Positions 1 to 8,607 of a stretch of DNA of 64,000 bases are shown here, piece after piece; the stretch's first letter is position 1; each line of letters opens with the position of its first letter. The DNA lies in assembly GCA_937991535.1 (NCBI GenBank), contig CALKHN010000109.1:199263-263262 (forward strand), written 5' to 3'. Below the pieces are notes generated by a model that searched no databases, was not told the DNA's origin, and was given only the letters and a program-made list of their open reading frames with translations. A program made the translations under genes and the position numbers. The DNA is from an uncultured Sphingobacteriales bacterium. GTDB lineage: Bacteria > Bacteroidota > Bacteroidia > Chitinophagales > Chitinophagaceae.

Positions 1-314
1 CCATAAGAAGGCAATATAAAAGGCTGGATGCGGGTAAGATGCGGGGCGTTTCTCAATAAAATGCCTCTTTCGCGCAACGCTTCCATTACCAGCTTAATAT
101 TCCCCTGGGCCAGGTAGCGCACACCCCCATGCACCAGTTTGGTAGCTCTGCTGGAAGTGCCTTTGGCAAAATCAAAACGTTCCAGCAACAATGTTTTATA
201 CCCCCGTGACGCGGCATCCGTAGCAGCACCTAAACCCGTTGCGCCACCGCCAATGATAATGATGTCCCATTCGGTTTCTGTATCCAGCCTCTTAAGCATT
301 TCGCCTCTTTGCAT
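1..314 (-). CDS. glpD: FAD-dependent glycerol-3-phosphate dehydrogenase, N-terminal part (runs off window)
   Basis: The first ~104 residues of a GlpA/GlpD-type enzyme are visible; the rest lies beyond base 1. The family oxidises sn-glycerol 3-phosphate to dihydroxyacetone phosphate and passes electrons to quinone at the inner face of the membrane. The sequence shows the FAD-binding dinucleotide motif IIIGGGATGLGAATDAASRG, then the family signature GTSSRATKLVHGGVRYL. It lies directly downstream of glpK on the same strand, as expected for glycerol catabolism. The start is taken at the ATG at 312-314; a second in-frame ATG at 297-299 is also possible. Confidence 0.9.
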   Translation of the reverse strand, partial: MQRGEMLKRLDTETEWDIIIIGGGATGLGAATDAASRGYKTLLLERFDFAKGTSSRATKLVHGGVRYLAQGNIKLVMEALRERGILLRNAPHLTRIQPFILPSY

Positions 315-505
315 AATTCTAAGTAGTAAGTAGTAAGTAGTAAGTAGTAAGTGATAAGTTGGTAAGCGTTATTCGCACTTTCACATTTCACATATTTTCA
401 CCTTTTCCCCGCGGTCTGACACTCCTCTGTCGCGTACCGACCGCACTCATTTCCACATTTCCACATTTCCAAATTTTCAAATTTCCACATTTTCAAATTT
501 TCAAA
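315..505. repeat. low-complexity intergenic tail between glpK and glpD
   Basis: No gene is seen. From 320 to 357 there is a tandem AAGTAGT/AAGTAG run. From about 380 to 505 the plus strand repeats TTTCACATTT, CCACATTTCC and CAAATTTTC words, which read as GAAAATTTGAAAATGTGG in the direction of glpK transcription. Inside lies a GC-richer island (416-445, CTGAC...GTACCGACCGCA) that resembles 41726-41756. A leader or promoter for glpD could also be here, but no clear TAnnTTTG element was found. Confidence 0.6.
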
Positions 506-1999
506 TTAACCCTCCGCCCACACTTTTGCAGTCTTCACAGCTTTTTGCCAACCTTTTGACAATTGGTTTCTCTCCTCTTCATTCATAGCCGGCTCAAAAA
601 CCCTGTCTACCTGCCATTGCTTTTGTATTTCTTCCGTATTCTTCCAGTAACCAACTGCCAGCCCCGCCAGATAAGCAGCGCCCAATGCGGTTGTTTCAAT
701 AATTTCGGGACGAATGACTTTGGTATTGAGCATATCGCTTTGAAACTGCATCAATAAATTATTGGCGGTTGCGCCGCCATCCACGCGCAATTCTTTAATG
801 GCGATGCCCGAATCGGCCTCCATGGCTTTCAATACATCCATCGTTTGATAGGCGATACTTTCTATAGCCGCACGGGCTAAATGCGCGGCAGTGGTTCCTC
901 TTGTCATGCCCACTATTGTTCCTCTTGCATGCTGGTTCCAGTGCGGCGCTCCCAGTCCTGCAAATGCCGGAACCACGAACACCCCATCGTTGTTATCCAC
1001 TTTCAGTGCCAGTGGTTCCACTTCCGCGGAAGATTTAATAATACCCAATCCATCGCGCAGCCATTGTACTACGGCGCCCGCAATAAACACACTTCCTTCC
1101 AATGCATATTGGGTAACACCATTTACTTTCCATGCTACGGTGGTGAGTAAATTATTTTGCGAAGGCACGGCTTTTTCTCCAGTGTTCATCAGCATAAAAC
1201 AGCCCGTACCATACGTGTTTTTAACCATCCCTGGTTGCGTGCACATTTGCCCGAACAATGCCGATTGCTGATCGCCAGCTATCCCCGCTATGGGTATTTT
1301 ATGAGCGGTTAAAATATTTTGTGTTTCGCCGTATACTTCGCTGCTGCTTTTTACCTGGGGAAGCATGTTGCCGGGCACATCAAATATTTTCTCCAGTTCA
1401 CCATCCCATTGCAGGGTATGTATATTAAGGAGCATGGTACGTGATGCGTTGGATACATCGGTTGCATGTACCTGTCCTTTGGTGAGATTCCAAATGAGCC
1501 AGGTATCAATGGTGCCAAAACACAGTTCCCCTTTACCGGCTTTTTCTCTTGCGCCCTGCACATTGTCCAATATCCATTTTACCTTGGTGGCCGAAAAATA
1601 GGCATCCAGAATAAGCCCGGTTTTTTCTTTAATCAGTTTATCGGTCCCTTTCGCTTTCAGTTCATCACAAAAGGCCGCGGTGCGCCTGTCCTGCCATACT
1701 ATGGCATTGTATACCGGTTTACCGGTAGCCCTTTCCCATACCACCGTAGTTTCTCTTTGATTGGTGATACCAATCGCGGCTATGCTTTCCGTTGTTAACC
1801 CTGCTTTACTAATGGCTTCTGCTGCTACGCCGAGTTGGGTGCTCCAGATTTCATTAGGATCATGTTCTACCCAGCCGGGCTGGGGAAATATTTGTTTGAA
1901 TTCCTTTTGCGCTACTGAAACAACAGAACCATTATGGTCGAAAATAATGGCACGGGAACTGGTGGTACCCTGGTCTAATGCAAGAATATATTTTGACAT
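506..1999 (-). CDS. glpK: glycerol kinase
   Basis: This cytoplasmic FGGY-family sugar kinase phosphorylates glycerol to sn-glycerol 3-phosphate with ATP. The 497 residues match the usual length (about 500). The N-terminal phosphate-binding motif LALDQGTTSSRAIIFD, the internal GTIDTWLIWNLT and GIAGDQQSALFGQ segments and the C-terminal GGATANN adenine-binding region are all present, so the enzyme looks intact. It starts at 1999 (MSKYILALDQGTTS). The next gene on the same strand is the glycerol-3-phosphate dehydrogenase, so the pair performs the first two steps of glycerol use. No glycerol facilitator is seen upstream. Confidence 0.97.
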   Translation of the reverse strand: MSKYILALDQGTTSSRAIIFDHNGSVVSVAQKEFKQIFPQPGWVEHDPNEIWSTQLGVAAEAISKAGLTTESIAAIGITNQRETTVVWERATGKPVYNAIVWQDRRTAAFCDELKAKGTDKLIKEKTGLILDAYFSATKVKWILDNVQGAREKAGKGELCFGTIDTWLIWNLTKGQVHATDVSNASRTMLLNIHTLQWDGELEKIFDVPGNMLPQVKSSSEVYGETQNILTAHKIPIAGIAGDQQSALFGQMCTQPGMVKNTYGTGCFMLMNTGEKAVPSQNNLLTTVAWKVNGVTQYALEGSVFIAGAVVQWLRDGLGIIKSSAEVEPLALKVDNNDGVFVVPAFAGLGAPHWNQHARGTIVGMTRGTTAAHLARAAIESIAYQTMDVLKAMEADSGIAIKELRVDGGATANNLLMQFQSDMLNTKVIRPEIIETTALGAAYLAGLAVGYWKNTEEIQKQWQVDRVFEPAMNEEERNQLSKGWQKAVKTAKVWAEG

Positions 2000-2235
2000 G
2001 AAGGAAACTTTTGGTTTGAAGGTAAAGAAAAATAGACATTTGGATTTGCTGTTTATAGTTTGTGATACCGAAGCCCCGGGTATTTTGTTTCTACAGGAAA
2101 ATAAGTAAGCGGCTTATGAAATGGGCAGCGTACCAGCCTGCTTTAAAACCAGGAATATCATATCAAAGTATACTTTATTAAGGCAGGCTTTACCGAATGC
2201 GGTACCATACCTGAATGGAATCATTGACAACCGGA

Positions 2236-2261
2236 GGGTTGAAGTGCATTATTTTCAACCC
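2236..2261 (-). terminator. hairpin just after the ruvC stop codon
   Basis: A perfect 8-bp inverted repeat (GGGTTGAA / TTCAACCC) with a 10-nt loop begins 2 nt past the ruvC stop. It has no clear T tract on the minus strand, so it may be a weak terminator or an mRNA 3'-end stabiliser. The rest of the 264-nt gap to glpK shows no gene. Confidence 0.4.
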
Positions 2262-2263
2262 CG

Positions 2264-2839
2264 CTATTTTACACGACCGGGGTTATTGATCACAAAATGC
2301 TCCCAACTGCTTTTTGTTTTCCGTTCTGCCTTGCATTGTTTATCCTTAAGGGGTGAAGTCATTTGAAACTGGTGGCAAACCGCTACGGCCAATGCATCCG
2401 AAGCGTCAAAGGCCGGCGAAGCGGATGGCAGGTTGGCGATCCGTTGCAGCATTTTCCATACCTGCTCCTTATCTGCATTGCCATTTCCTGTAATGGATTG
2501 TTTTATTTTCCTGGGTGAATACTCGGTTACGGGTATGCCCGCCTGCATAGCTACGGCAATGGCAACGCCCTGCGCCCTTCCCAGCTTGAGCATGCTTTGT
2601 ACGTTTTTGCCAAAAAAAGGTGCTTCAATAGCAAAATGCTGGGGACGAAAAGTACTGATGATGGTTACTATTCTCTGTTGTATAATGTGCAATCTCTCGT
2701 AGTGATCTTTATTAGCCGATAGTTTTATGGCATCCATTTCCAATAATTGAATGGCTCTGCCGTTAACAGCAATAACCCCATATCCCATCACAAGGGTGCC
2801 CGGGTCAATGCCTAAAATGATCTGGCTGTTGTTTTGCAA
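2264..2839 (-). CDS. ruvC: crossover junction endodeoxyribonuclease RuvC
   Basis: RuvC is the nuclease that resolves Holliday junctions in the RuvABC complex. The sequence shows the RNase-H-like fold signatures: the first catalytic Asp in ILGIDPGT, the catalytic Glu in FAIEAPFFGKN, and the late acidic pair in AFDASDALAVAVCH. A Lys/Arg-rich C-terminal tail follows. An upstream in-frame ATG at 2905 would add 22 hydrophobic residues unlike family members and would overlap the divergent gene. I therefore prefer the TTG at 2837-2839, which puts ILGIDPGT at the usual distance from the start. The start is uncertain; the identity is not. Confidence 0.9.
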   Translation of the reverse strand: MQNNSQIILGIDPGTLVMGYGVIAVNGRAIQLLEMDAIKLSANKDHYERLHIIQQRIVTIISTFRPQHFAIEAPFFGKNVQSMLKLGRAQGVAIAVAMQAGIPVTEYSPRKIKQSITGNGNADKEQVWKMLQRIANLPSASPAFDASDALAVAVCHQFQMTSPLKDKQCKAERKTKSSWEHFVINNPGRVK

Positions 2840-2858
2840 AATGAACCGTTTTAAAATA

Positions 2859-3827
2859 ATGCTTGTACCAAACAAAAGTATCAAAATATTCCTCAATCGG
2901 CTCATAGGACCGGTAGTGTTTATAATACTGAGCTATAGCATTTACCGGCAATTGCTGCAACAACCTAATCTCCACGGCTCCGTACAACATATTAAAGAGG
3001 CCATATATGGTTCGCAGGCCTGGAAATGCTGGCTGGCTGTTGCACTGGTGTTCTTTAACTGGCTCATTGAAGCAGGTAAATGGAAATTGCTTTTGCATCC
3101 TTTGGAGACGATTTCGCTAAAGCATGCTTTAAAATCAGTTTTAGGCGGACTGGCTATTGGTATTAACACGCCCAACCGCATAGGGGAGTACAGCGGACGG
3201 GCATTATACGTTAGCGAAGGTAAGCGGATGCGTTCCGTATCCCTGGCAGTTGTTTGCAGCTTCAGCCAGTTGCTCGTTACTTTGTTTTTTGGCAGTTTGG
3301 GCCTTTTATTTATTAAACCGGAAGCAACCGGCTGGTATGGAACGGCGCAGGCGGGTATATGTGCAATAACCCTGTTTTGCGGTTGCCTGTATTTTCGTTT
3401 AGAGTGGATAGTGAGTGCGGCACGAAAAATAAGATTGCCCGGCAAATGGTTGCAGCATTTTATGATTTTGCAGACGGTGAGTGTTACAATTTTGTTAAGA
3501 GTATTATCATTGTCGGTCCTGCGTTATCTTGTGTTCCTTTGCCAGTATATATTGCTGCTGGAGGTGATGCATGTGCACACGGGATGGTGGAACGCTTTCT
3601 GGTTAATAAGTGTATTATATCTTATATTAGCGTTTGTTCCTACTATGGCATTGCTTGAACTGGGTATAAGAGGTAAAGCAGGCATTTTGCTCTTTCAAGC
3701 TTTCAGTGTAAACACAGTGGGGATTTATGCAGCGTCTATGGGTATATGGTTTGTCAACCTGGTATTACCAGCTTTGGCAGGTGGTTTGGTTGCCATAACA
3801 CATAAAATATTTAATATTAAGCAATGA
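2859..3827 (+). CDS. flippase-like integral membrane protein (UPF0104 / lysylphosphatidylglycerol synthase TM-domain family)
   Basis: This ~322-residue polytopic membrane protein has about eight hydrophobic segments, starting with one near residues 12-28 after a short basic N-terminus (MLVPNKSIKIFLNRL). It resembles the transmembrane domain of MprF/UPF0104 proteins (motif NTPNRIGEYSGRA), which are linked to lipid flipping; the substrate cannot be read from sequence. In-frame ATGs also occur at 2841 and 2751. The 2859 start fits relatives and avoids more overlap with divergent ruvC. Its stop overlaps the start of the next gene by 4 nt (ATGA), so the two are translationally coupled. Confidence 0.8.
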   Translation: MLVPNKSIKIFLNRLIGPVVFIILSYSIYRQLLQQPNLHGSVQHIKEAIYGSQAWKCWLAVALVFFNWLIEAGKWKLLLHPLETISLKHALKSVLGGLAIGINTPNRIGEYSGRALYVSEGKRMRSVSLAVVCSFSQLLVTLFFGSLGLLFIKPEATGWYGTAQAGICAITLFCGCLYFRLEWIVSAARKIRLPGKWLQHFMILQTVSVTILLRVLSLSVLRYLVFLCQYILLLEVMHVHTGWWNAFWLISVLYLILAFVPTMALLELGIRGKAGILLFQAFSVNTVGIYAASMGIWFVNLVLPALAGGLVAITHKIFNIKQ

Positions 3828-4618
3828 GGCGAAAAATCATTAGTACCCTTTTATCGGTATTGATCAGTATACAACTTAGCGCTGATAGTGATTTTTGCGG
3901 GATAAGGAATACGAGTTTTTCTTCCGGCGAAAGTATAACGCTTAAAGTGTTTTATAATGTGGTAGGGTTGTATGTTGATGCCGGTACGGCTACTTTTAAT
4001 GCAAACCTGGAAAATTATAACGGTAAAACCGTTTATCATGCCGTAGGTGAAGGGAGGTCTAATTCCTCCTACGACTGGATATTTAAAGTGCGCGACCGGT
4101 ACGAAACCTATATGGATACGGCAACACTAAAACCCTATCGTTTTATAAGGAATGTACACGAAGGGAAGTACAAAAAATATGAGAACGCCAGTTTTAATCA
4201 CGAGGCAAAAAGCGTGGTAAGCACAAGAGGTGTTTTTAAAGCGCCGGATTGTATACAGGATATCATAAGCGCGGTATATTATGCCCGTAATATTGATTTT
4301 TCAAAATATAAGCCAAACGATAAAATAAATTTGAGCGTATTTCTCGACGATGAAATGCATGATATTTACATACGCTACATTGGAAAGGAAACCATCAAAA
4401 CCCGTTACGGAAAATTCAGGGCTATTAAGTTCAAACCTTTCCTTATCAAGGGAACTGTATTCGAGGGCGGCGAAAAAATGACGGTGTGGGTAAGCGATGA
4501 TGCCAACCATCTTCCCCTGCGCATTGAAAGCCCCATTGTAGTAGGTAATATAAAAGCCGATATGATGGGCTACCGCAACCTGCGTTATCCGTTGACTTCG
4601 ATGGTTAAGTTCAGATAG
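3824..4618 (+). CDS. DUF3108 domain protein, exported
   Basis: The 264-residue protein has a short N-terminal signal-like segment (MRRKIISTLLSVLISIQL) followed by a beta-rich body typical of DUF3108 proteins. Recognisable elements are an early FSSGESITLKVFYN strand, YRFIRNVHEGKY in the middle, and TVWVSDDANHLPLRIES near the end. Members are periplasmic or envelope proteins of unknown biochemical role. It is coupled by a 4-nt overlap to the preceding flippase-like gene, which suggests that both act on the envelope, but the sequence gives no direct function. Confidence 0.8.
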   Translation: MRRKIISTLLSVLISIQLSADSDFCGIRNTSFSSGESITLKVFYNVVGLYVDAGTATFNANLENYNGKTVYHAVGEGRSNSSYDWIFKVRDRYETYMDTATLKPYRFIRNVHEGKYKKYENASFNHEAKSVVSTRGVFKAPDCIQDIISAVYYARNIDFSKYKPNDKINLSVFLDDEMHDIYIRYIGKETIKTRYGKFRAIKFKPFLIKGTVFEGGEKMTVWVSDDANHLPLRIESPIVVGNIKADMMGYRNLRYPLTSMVKFR

Positions 4619-4916
4619 GAAAAAGTTGCAGGTTACAAGTTGCAGGGAAGGGATTTGAGATTTGAAATTGCAACCGTTTGGGTTCCGGATTTACGGCTTC
4701 GGATTTGAAACTGCCGCGACAGGTTTTCTTTGGTCCCTGCTTTTTGTGATTTGGTGAGATGTGATTAGTGAATAGTGAATGAATGTGCTGAAACGAATAC
4801 CGGAATTAATCGTGAAACGAGAGAAGTGAGATGTGAGCTCCCCTGAACCTTGTAACCTGAATCCTGCAACATGTAACCTGAACCCTGTAACCATGCAACA
4901 TCCCTAACTACAAACT
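4619..4916. repeat. word-like intergenic repeat region between convergent genes
   Basis: No gene is supported in these 298 nt. They consist of recurring words: GTTGCAGGTTACAAGTTGCAG, GATTTGAGATTTGAAATTG, CTTTTTGTGATTTGGTGAGATG, TTAGTGAATAGTGAATGAATG, and tandem CCTGTAACCTGAATCCTGCAACATGTAACCTGAACC. The same words recur in other gaps (for example 37.7, 48.4 and 59.0 kb). The region separates the convergent DUF3108 and DUF1080 genes. Confidence 0.65.
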
Positions 4917-5783
4917 TTATTCACACGCAGCCCGGTCATCCTTAACAAAATAGCTTTTATAGCGCTTTGATGCAGAATCCATGCACCCTTCCAGCTTCAG
5001 CAGTTCCACTTTACGGAAATCAATTTCCTGCCCCTCACTTTGCAGGGCTATAAACCCGGATGACAAGAGCTTGCCGTCTATTTTTAGTTTGGGATCGTAG
5101 TTGTTGGCCACACCACCGCCAATTTGCGGTTTGAAATATTGTAGTACAGTATCGCCGTTTATAATATGCGTGATCATAGAATCGCCCAGCACAATAGCCT
5201 CAGCTCTCACCCATTGTTCCCCTTCATAGGTTGGTGAGGAAGAATTGATGCAATGCCTTGGATCTATTTTGCCGTTGTATACTACATCCGTTCCCGGCGA
5301 GCACATATTACCCGTAGGACGTTGCTTTCCATCGCCCAGCCCGGCCAGGAACTGCATTTCAACCGATATGGGCCAGTCCTGCTCACGCGGCATGGTTCGA
5401 GGATCCTGTGAGTGAAGCATTACGCCGCTGTTCTTTAAAGTGTATTCCGGCGCATCTTTGCGCCATATACCCGTAAACCGGTATTCCACTACCAGGTGAT
5501 AGTAGGAGTAAGGCTGCTTAAAATACAAATGACCGTAGCGATTGTTAAAACTGTCGTACTGGTCGTAGCGTACTTTGATCAGCCCGTCTTCCACGCGAAA
5601 GGTATTGCCGTAATTATCTCCCGTTTCATGGTGATGGACCTTTACGATCCAGTCGTTGATATCTTTGCCATTGAACAGCGATATCCATTCTTCTTTTTCC
5701 ACGTTGCCGGTACTTTTTTGAACGGCACACGAACCGAATATGAAGAGAAATGCTATAAACGGGATTGTCCGTATTATTTTCAT
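4917..5783 (-). CDS. DUF1080 (3-keto-disaccharide hydrolase-like) lipoprotein
   Basis: The N-terminus (MKIIRTIPFIAFLFIFGSC) is a lipoprotein signal with the lipobox Cys at residue 19, so the product is probably membrane anchored. The body shows the family opening WISLFNGKDINDWIVK and the middle NSGVMLHSQDP block, with a late SGFIALQSEGQEIDFRKVEL strand. DUF1080 proteins have a concanavalin-like jelly-roll fold; some members hydrolyse 3-keto-glycosides. At 288 residues it is full length. A second, shorter member lies at 15609-16208. The substrate is unknown. It is separated from neighbours by long gaps, so it is probably monocistronic. Confidence 0.85.
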   Translation of the reverse strand: MKIIRTIPFIAFLFIFGSCAVQKSTGNVEKEEWISLFNGKDINDWIVKVHHHETGDNYGNTFRVEDGLIKVRYDQYDSFNNRYGHLYFKQPYSYYHLVVEYRFTGIWRKDAPEYTLKNSGVMLHSQDPRTMPREQDWPISVEMQFLAGLGDGKQRPTGNMCSPGTDVVYNGKIDPRHCINSSSPTYEGEQWVRAEAIVLGDSMITHIINGDTVLQYFKPQIGGGVANNYDPKLKIDGKLLSSGFIALQSEGQEIDFRKVELLKLEGCMDSASKRYKSYFVKDDRAACE

Positions 5784-5927
5784 AAAATTAAAAAGGGGAT
5801 TCAGCAGTTTTAATTACAGAACAAAAATACAGGCATACCCCGGATTTCACTTAAACAAAAAAAGGGCATTGCTTAAAAAACAATGCGCTTTGTATTATTA
5901 CTGTATTTCCTCAACGTTTTCACTAAC

Positions 5928-6041
5928 TTAAGACTGCCCTATAGTATCCCTGTCGGGCTTATCGCATTCCAGTGTATCCGTTTGTACATAGGTTATACCT
6001 GCATGCAAAAGCAGGCAAAACAATAATGTATTTTTTCTCAT
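5928..6041 (-). CDS. possible 37-residue secreted peptide
   Basis: An ATG at 6039-6041 opens a 37-codon frame ending in TAA. Residues 2-4 are basic/polar (RKN), residues 5-16 are strongly hydrophobic (TLLFCLLLHAGI), and a polar acidic tail follows (TYVQTDTLECDKPDRD...). This is the layout of a signal peptide with a short mature part. I do not recognise it. It lies in a 1.1-kb gap with no other convincing gene. It could equally be the 5' remnant of a decayed exported protein. Confidence 0.35.
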   Translation of the reverse strand: MRKNTLLFCLLLHAGITYVQTDTLECDKPDRDTIGQS

Positions 6042-6135
6042 ATTATTTAGTTTTTGGTAATTGCTATTAGGGTGCTTGATCTGTTATGTTCGGTTATAAG
6101 TAAGCTATCTTTGTGATAAACTTTTAGCATTTCAA

Positions 6136-6294
6136 TTACTGAACCACATTTTGTTTTTTTGCTTTAAAGCAGGTTCCCATTGTGTCCCTTTCCCTGCTAT
6201 TGTATTGCACAATAAAGATTTTGCACAACTCGTTATCAAATGAAGCCGCATCAGCAGAGGGATCATAGATATTGTTGGCCGTATAAGCAGGTCT
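6136..6294 (-). pseudogene. possible C-terminal gene remnant without a start codon
   Basis: A 52-codon open frame begins right after a stop at 6295-6297 and has no usable start before residue ~40. It encodes RPAYTANNIYDPSADAAS and then ELCKIFIVQYNSRERD, with protein-like composition, and ends GTCFKAKKQNVVQ. The frame looks like the tail of a lost gene. Identity is unknown and chance is not excluded. Confidence 0.25.
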
Positions 6295-6494
6295 TTAGAG
6301 GGTTAAAGCGGATTGACAATACTGATTGACAAATTAATAAGAAATTGTTTAGAATTAGTCGTCTATATCGTGGATCACATATAAATAGTAGTACCCCGTT
6401 TCAACCATTGTTACGATCCTGTCTGCTACCGTCTTATATCGTTAATTTCTCTTGAATATTTATTATTGTTTTTTAGCCAAGAGGAACTCCTATA

Positions 6495-6538
6495 AAATTT
6501 TTCATTCATCCTTTGTGTATTTTATGAATGAAAAATTT
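6495..6538. repeat. perfect 15-bp inverted repeat
   Basis: AAATTTTTCATTCAT at 6495-6509 and ATGAATGAAAAATTT at 6524-6538 pair perfectly across a 14-nt loop. The AT-rich hairpin lies in the 5784-6866 gap, about 100 bp from the structured element at 6635. It could be a terminator, a binding site or the end of a mobile element. Confidence 0.6.
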
Positions 6539-6634
6539 CATGTACGTTTGGGTATTATCTTGTTCTGTAGCATTTTAAAGAATCAGTTTTTATGGACTCT
6601 CAGACCTAACGGCTGCAATAGACTTCCTGCTGTT

Positions 6635-6733
6635 GAAGCTACAGTAGCACAAAAGCTACATCGGGCTTCTCCCCGAAAACGGGCGGTATTTGTTTTCGGG
6701 CGGCTTTTGGTTACTTTTTCCGCAAAAAGTAAC
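6635..6733 (+). repeat. structured intergenic repeat element, copy A
   Basis: The element has, in order: a conserved block GAAGCTACAGTAGCA (6635-6649); a 22-nt spacer containing AGCTACATC; a hairpin with 9-bp arms CCCGAAAAC / GTTTTCGGG (6672-6680, 6692-6700) and an 11-nt loop; 9 nt; then a palindrome GTTACTTTTT / AAAAAGTAAC (6710-6719, 6724-6733) around CCGC. Copy B at 16380-16485 lies in reverse orientation, with the same block, the same spacer length, the same stem and loop sizes but different stem bases, and a similar GTTACTTTTT palindrome. No coding frame is evident. Confidence 0.7.
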
Positions 6734-6866
6734 AAGGAAAAAAATAGCTTGATTGCCCATATTAGCCTGGACGGAATAGTTAACATGTTAAAAAGAACAA
6801 GCACTGCCCTTTAGCGCAAAGCCTATAGCTCTGTTTTCGACGTATGTGCCTAACCTGAAATTGTTT

Positions 6867-8438
6867 TTACTGCTTCCCCGGCCCATACAATACCTTCCCA
6901 TTCCTTATACCTGTGTGTTTCTCACCGTTAACCGTTATTTTACCATTTACAATTACATACTTAAATCCTTTGGAATAAGCATGCGGTTTTTCGAACGTGG
7001 CCATATCCTGTACAGCGTGTTCATCAAAAACAACCACATCGGCAAACATGCCTTCTTTAATAAGCCCCCGGCCCTGCAGTTGAAACTTTTGAGCGGGCAA
7101 TGAAGTCATCCTGCGTATGGCTTCTTCCAGAGAAATAACTTTTTCTTCACGCACATATTTCGCCAATACCCTTGCGTTGGTACCATAGCCGCGGGGATGC
7201 GGCATGCCTTCGCCCCAAATTCGGATGGAAGCATCGCTGGCGAACATGCCGAAAGGATATTGCATGATGCGCTGCACATCTTCCTCGCTCATACCATGAA
7301 ATACGGCTCCTGCGCCGCCGTTGAGCATGATGTCAATAACAGTTTCCGCTTCATATTTCGCTTTGTGCTTTCTTCCTTTCATAAGGTTGATGGCTTCAAT
7401 GCTTTTGCCGTTATAGCTGCTGTCGGCTTTATGGCTGGTAACCACCGCGTAGCTAAAATGTTTGAGCTTTCTTTTCTTCAGCCTTTTCAGCATATATGCA
7501 ATAACATCTTTTTTTACAACGGCATTTTGCAGCCGCGCCCGGATGGAGTCCTGCCCGTCGGCCAATATTTTATCGGGCAGCAGCGTGCTGATAGAAGTGC
7601 TGCTGGCGGTATAGGGATACTGGTCAATGGTTACATCCACACCCTGCTCTCTTGCTGTTTTCACCATTTGTACCGTTTCTTTGCTGCGTCCCCAGTTTTG
7701 CTGTCCGCTCAGTTTAAAATGTGATATCTCAACAGAGATACCGGCTTCCCTGCCAATGCTGATGGCTTCGTTAATGGCGCTAACCACGCTGTCGCCCTCA
7801 TCGCGCATATGCGTGGCATATACGCCCCTGTATTTTGACGCTATTTTGGCCAGCGCAATAATTTCCGGTGTTTTGGTATATGTGCCTGGTATATAAATAA
7901 GCCCGGTTGATAAACCCACCGCGCCGTCCTGCATGGCTTTATCTACCATTGCTTCCATCTGCAGCATTTCCTGCGGGGTTGCATCTCGGTTGGCACGGCC
8001 CATTACGGCTTTGCGTACATCATTATGACCAATAAGCGTGGCCACGTTAACAGACAGCCGCAGTGAATCGAGCCAGCTTAAATATTTTCCTATATCCGTG
8101 TGGGATGCGCCGCAGTTGCCGGCAACAACAGTTGTTACCCCATCGTAAATAAAGCTGGCGGCAGTGGGGTCTTTGTCTTCATCGCCTTCAATATGGGTAT
8201 GCACGTCAATAAAGCCCGGCGCTATAATTAACCCGGTGGCGTCAATAACAACGGAGGCAGCACTATCCAAAATTGCTCTTCCGGCTTTTATGATCTTCCC
8301 GTCTTTAACCGCCACATCGCCATAATACCAGCTATTGCCGGCGCCATCAATAATTTTACCGTTGCGGATGAGGATATCATATGCCGGCTGTTGCGCAAAT
8401 GCCGAAAATGGCAGAAGGAATAAAAACCACTTATACAT
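6867..8438 (-). CDS. N-acyl-D-amino-acid deacylase / D-aminoacylase family amidohydrolase
   Basis: The 523-residue protein begins with a signal peptide (MYKWFLFLLPFSAFA) and is probably periplasmic. It has the amidohydrolase-superfamily layout: an N-terminal YDILIRNGKIIDGAG strand, the metal-binding GFIDVHTHIEGDED motif near residue 75-90, GVTTVVAGNCGAS, the catalytic-side VYATHMRDEGD, ISVEISHFKLSG, MFASDASIRIWGEG, and a C-terminal DVVVFDE sheet. This pattern is that of D-aminoacylases, which remove N-acyl groups from D-amino acids. The natural substrate is not shown. It is isolated from neighbours by gaps on both sides. Confidence 0.85.
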   Translation of the reverse strand: MYKWFLFLLPFSAFAQQPAYDILIRNGKIIDGAGNSWYYGDVAVKDGKIIKAGRAILDSAASVVIDATGLIIAPGFIDVHTHIEGDEDKDPTAASFIYDGVTTVVAGNCGASHTDIGKYLSWLDSLRLSVNVATLIGHNDVRKAVMGRANRDATPQEMLQMEAMVDKAMQDGAVGLSTGLIYIPGTYTKTPEIIALAKIASKYRGVYATHMRDEGDSVVSAINEAISIGREAGISVEISHFKLSGQQNWGRSKETVQMVKTAREQGVDVTIDQYPYTASSTSISTLLPDKILADGQDSIRARLQNAVVKKDVIAYMLKRLKKRKLKHFSYAVVTSHKADSSYNGKSIEAINLMKGRKHKAKYEAETVIDIMLNGGAGAVFHGMSEEDVQRIMQYPFGMFASDASIRIWGEGMPHPRGYGTNARVLAKYVREEKVISLEEAIRRMTSLPAQKFQLQGRGLIKEGMFADVVVFDEHAVQDMATFEKPHAYSKGFKYVIVNGKITVNGEKHTGIRNGKVLYGPGKQ

Positions 8439-8459
8439 GGATATACATTAGGTGTTGAA

Positions 8460-8607
8460 GATAAGCTATGATCCGGTTTCCGCACTCATTCACCATTCCC
8501 ACTCTTCCCCGTGAAACGACAAATGTGAGACGTGAAACGCTAGCTCAATTCTCACTTTCACTATTCACTATTCACATCCTCATTTCTCTCTTCTCACTTT
8601 TCACCTT
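8460..8607. repeat. low-complexity tail downstream of the MBL-fold hydrolase gene
   Basis: Read on the minus strand, immediately after the stop at 8608, this is GGTGAAAGGTGAAAAGTGAGAAGAGAGAAATGAG, then GTGAATAGTGAATAGTGAAAGTGAGAATTGAG, then more TGA-rich words. The sequence belongs to the same word family seen after many other genes. No gene is seen. Confidence 0.65.

Noticed and set aside
320..357. Tandem AAGTAGT run, CRISPR-like at first sight
   Set aside because: Units are 6-7 bp with no spacers and no cas genes are near; it is a simple slippage-type repeat.
2751..2858. Earlier starts (2751, 2841) for the flippase-like gene
   Set aside because: They would overlap ruvC on the other strand, and the added residues do not resemble family N-termini.
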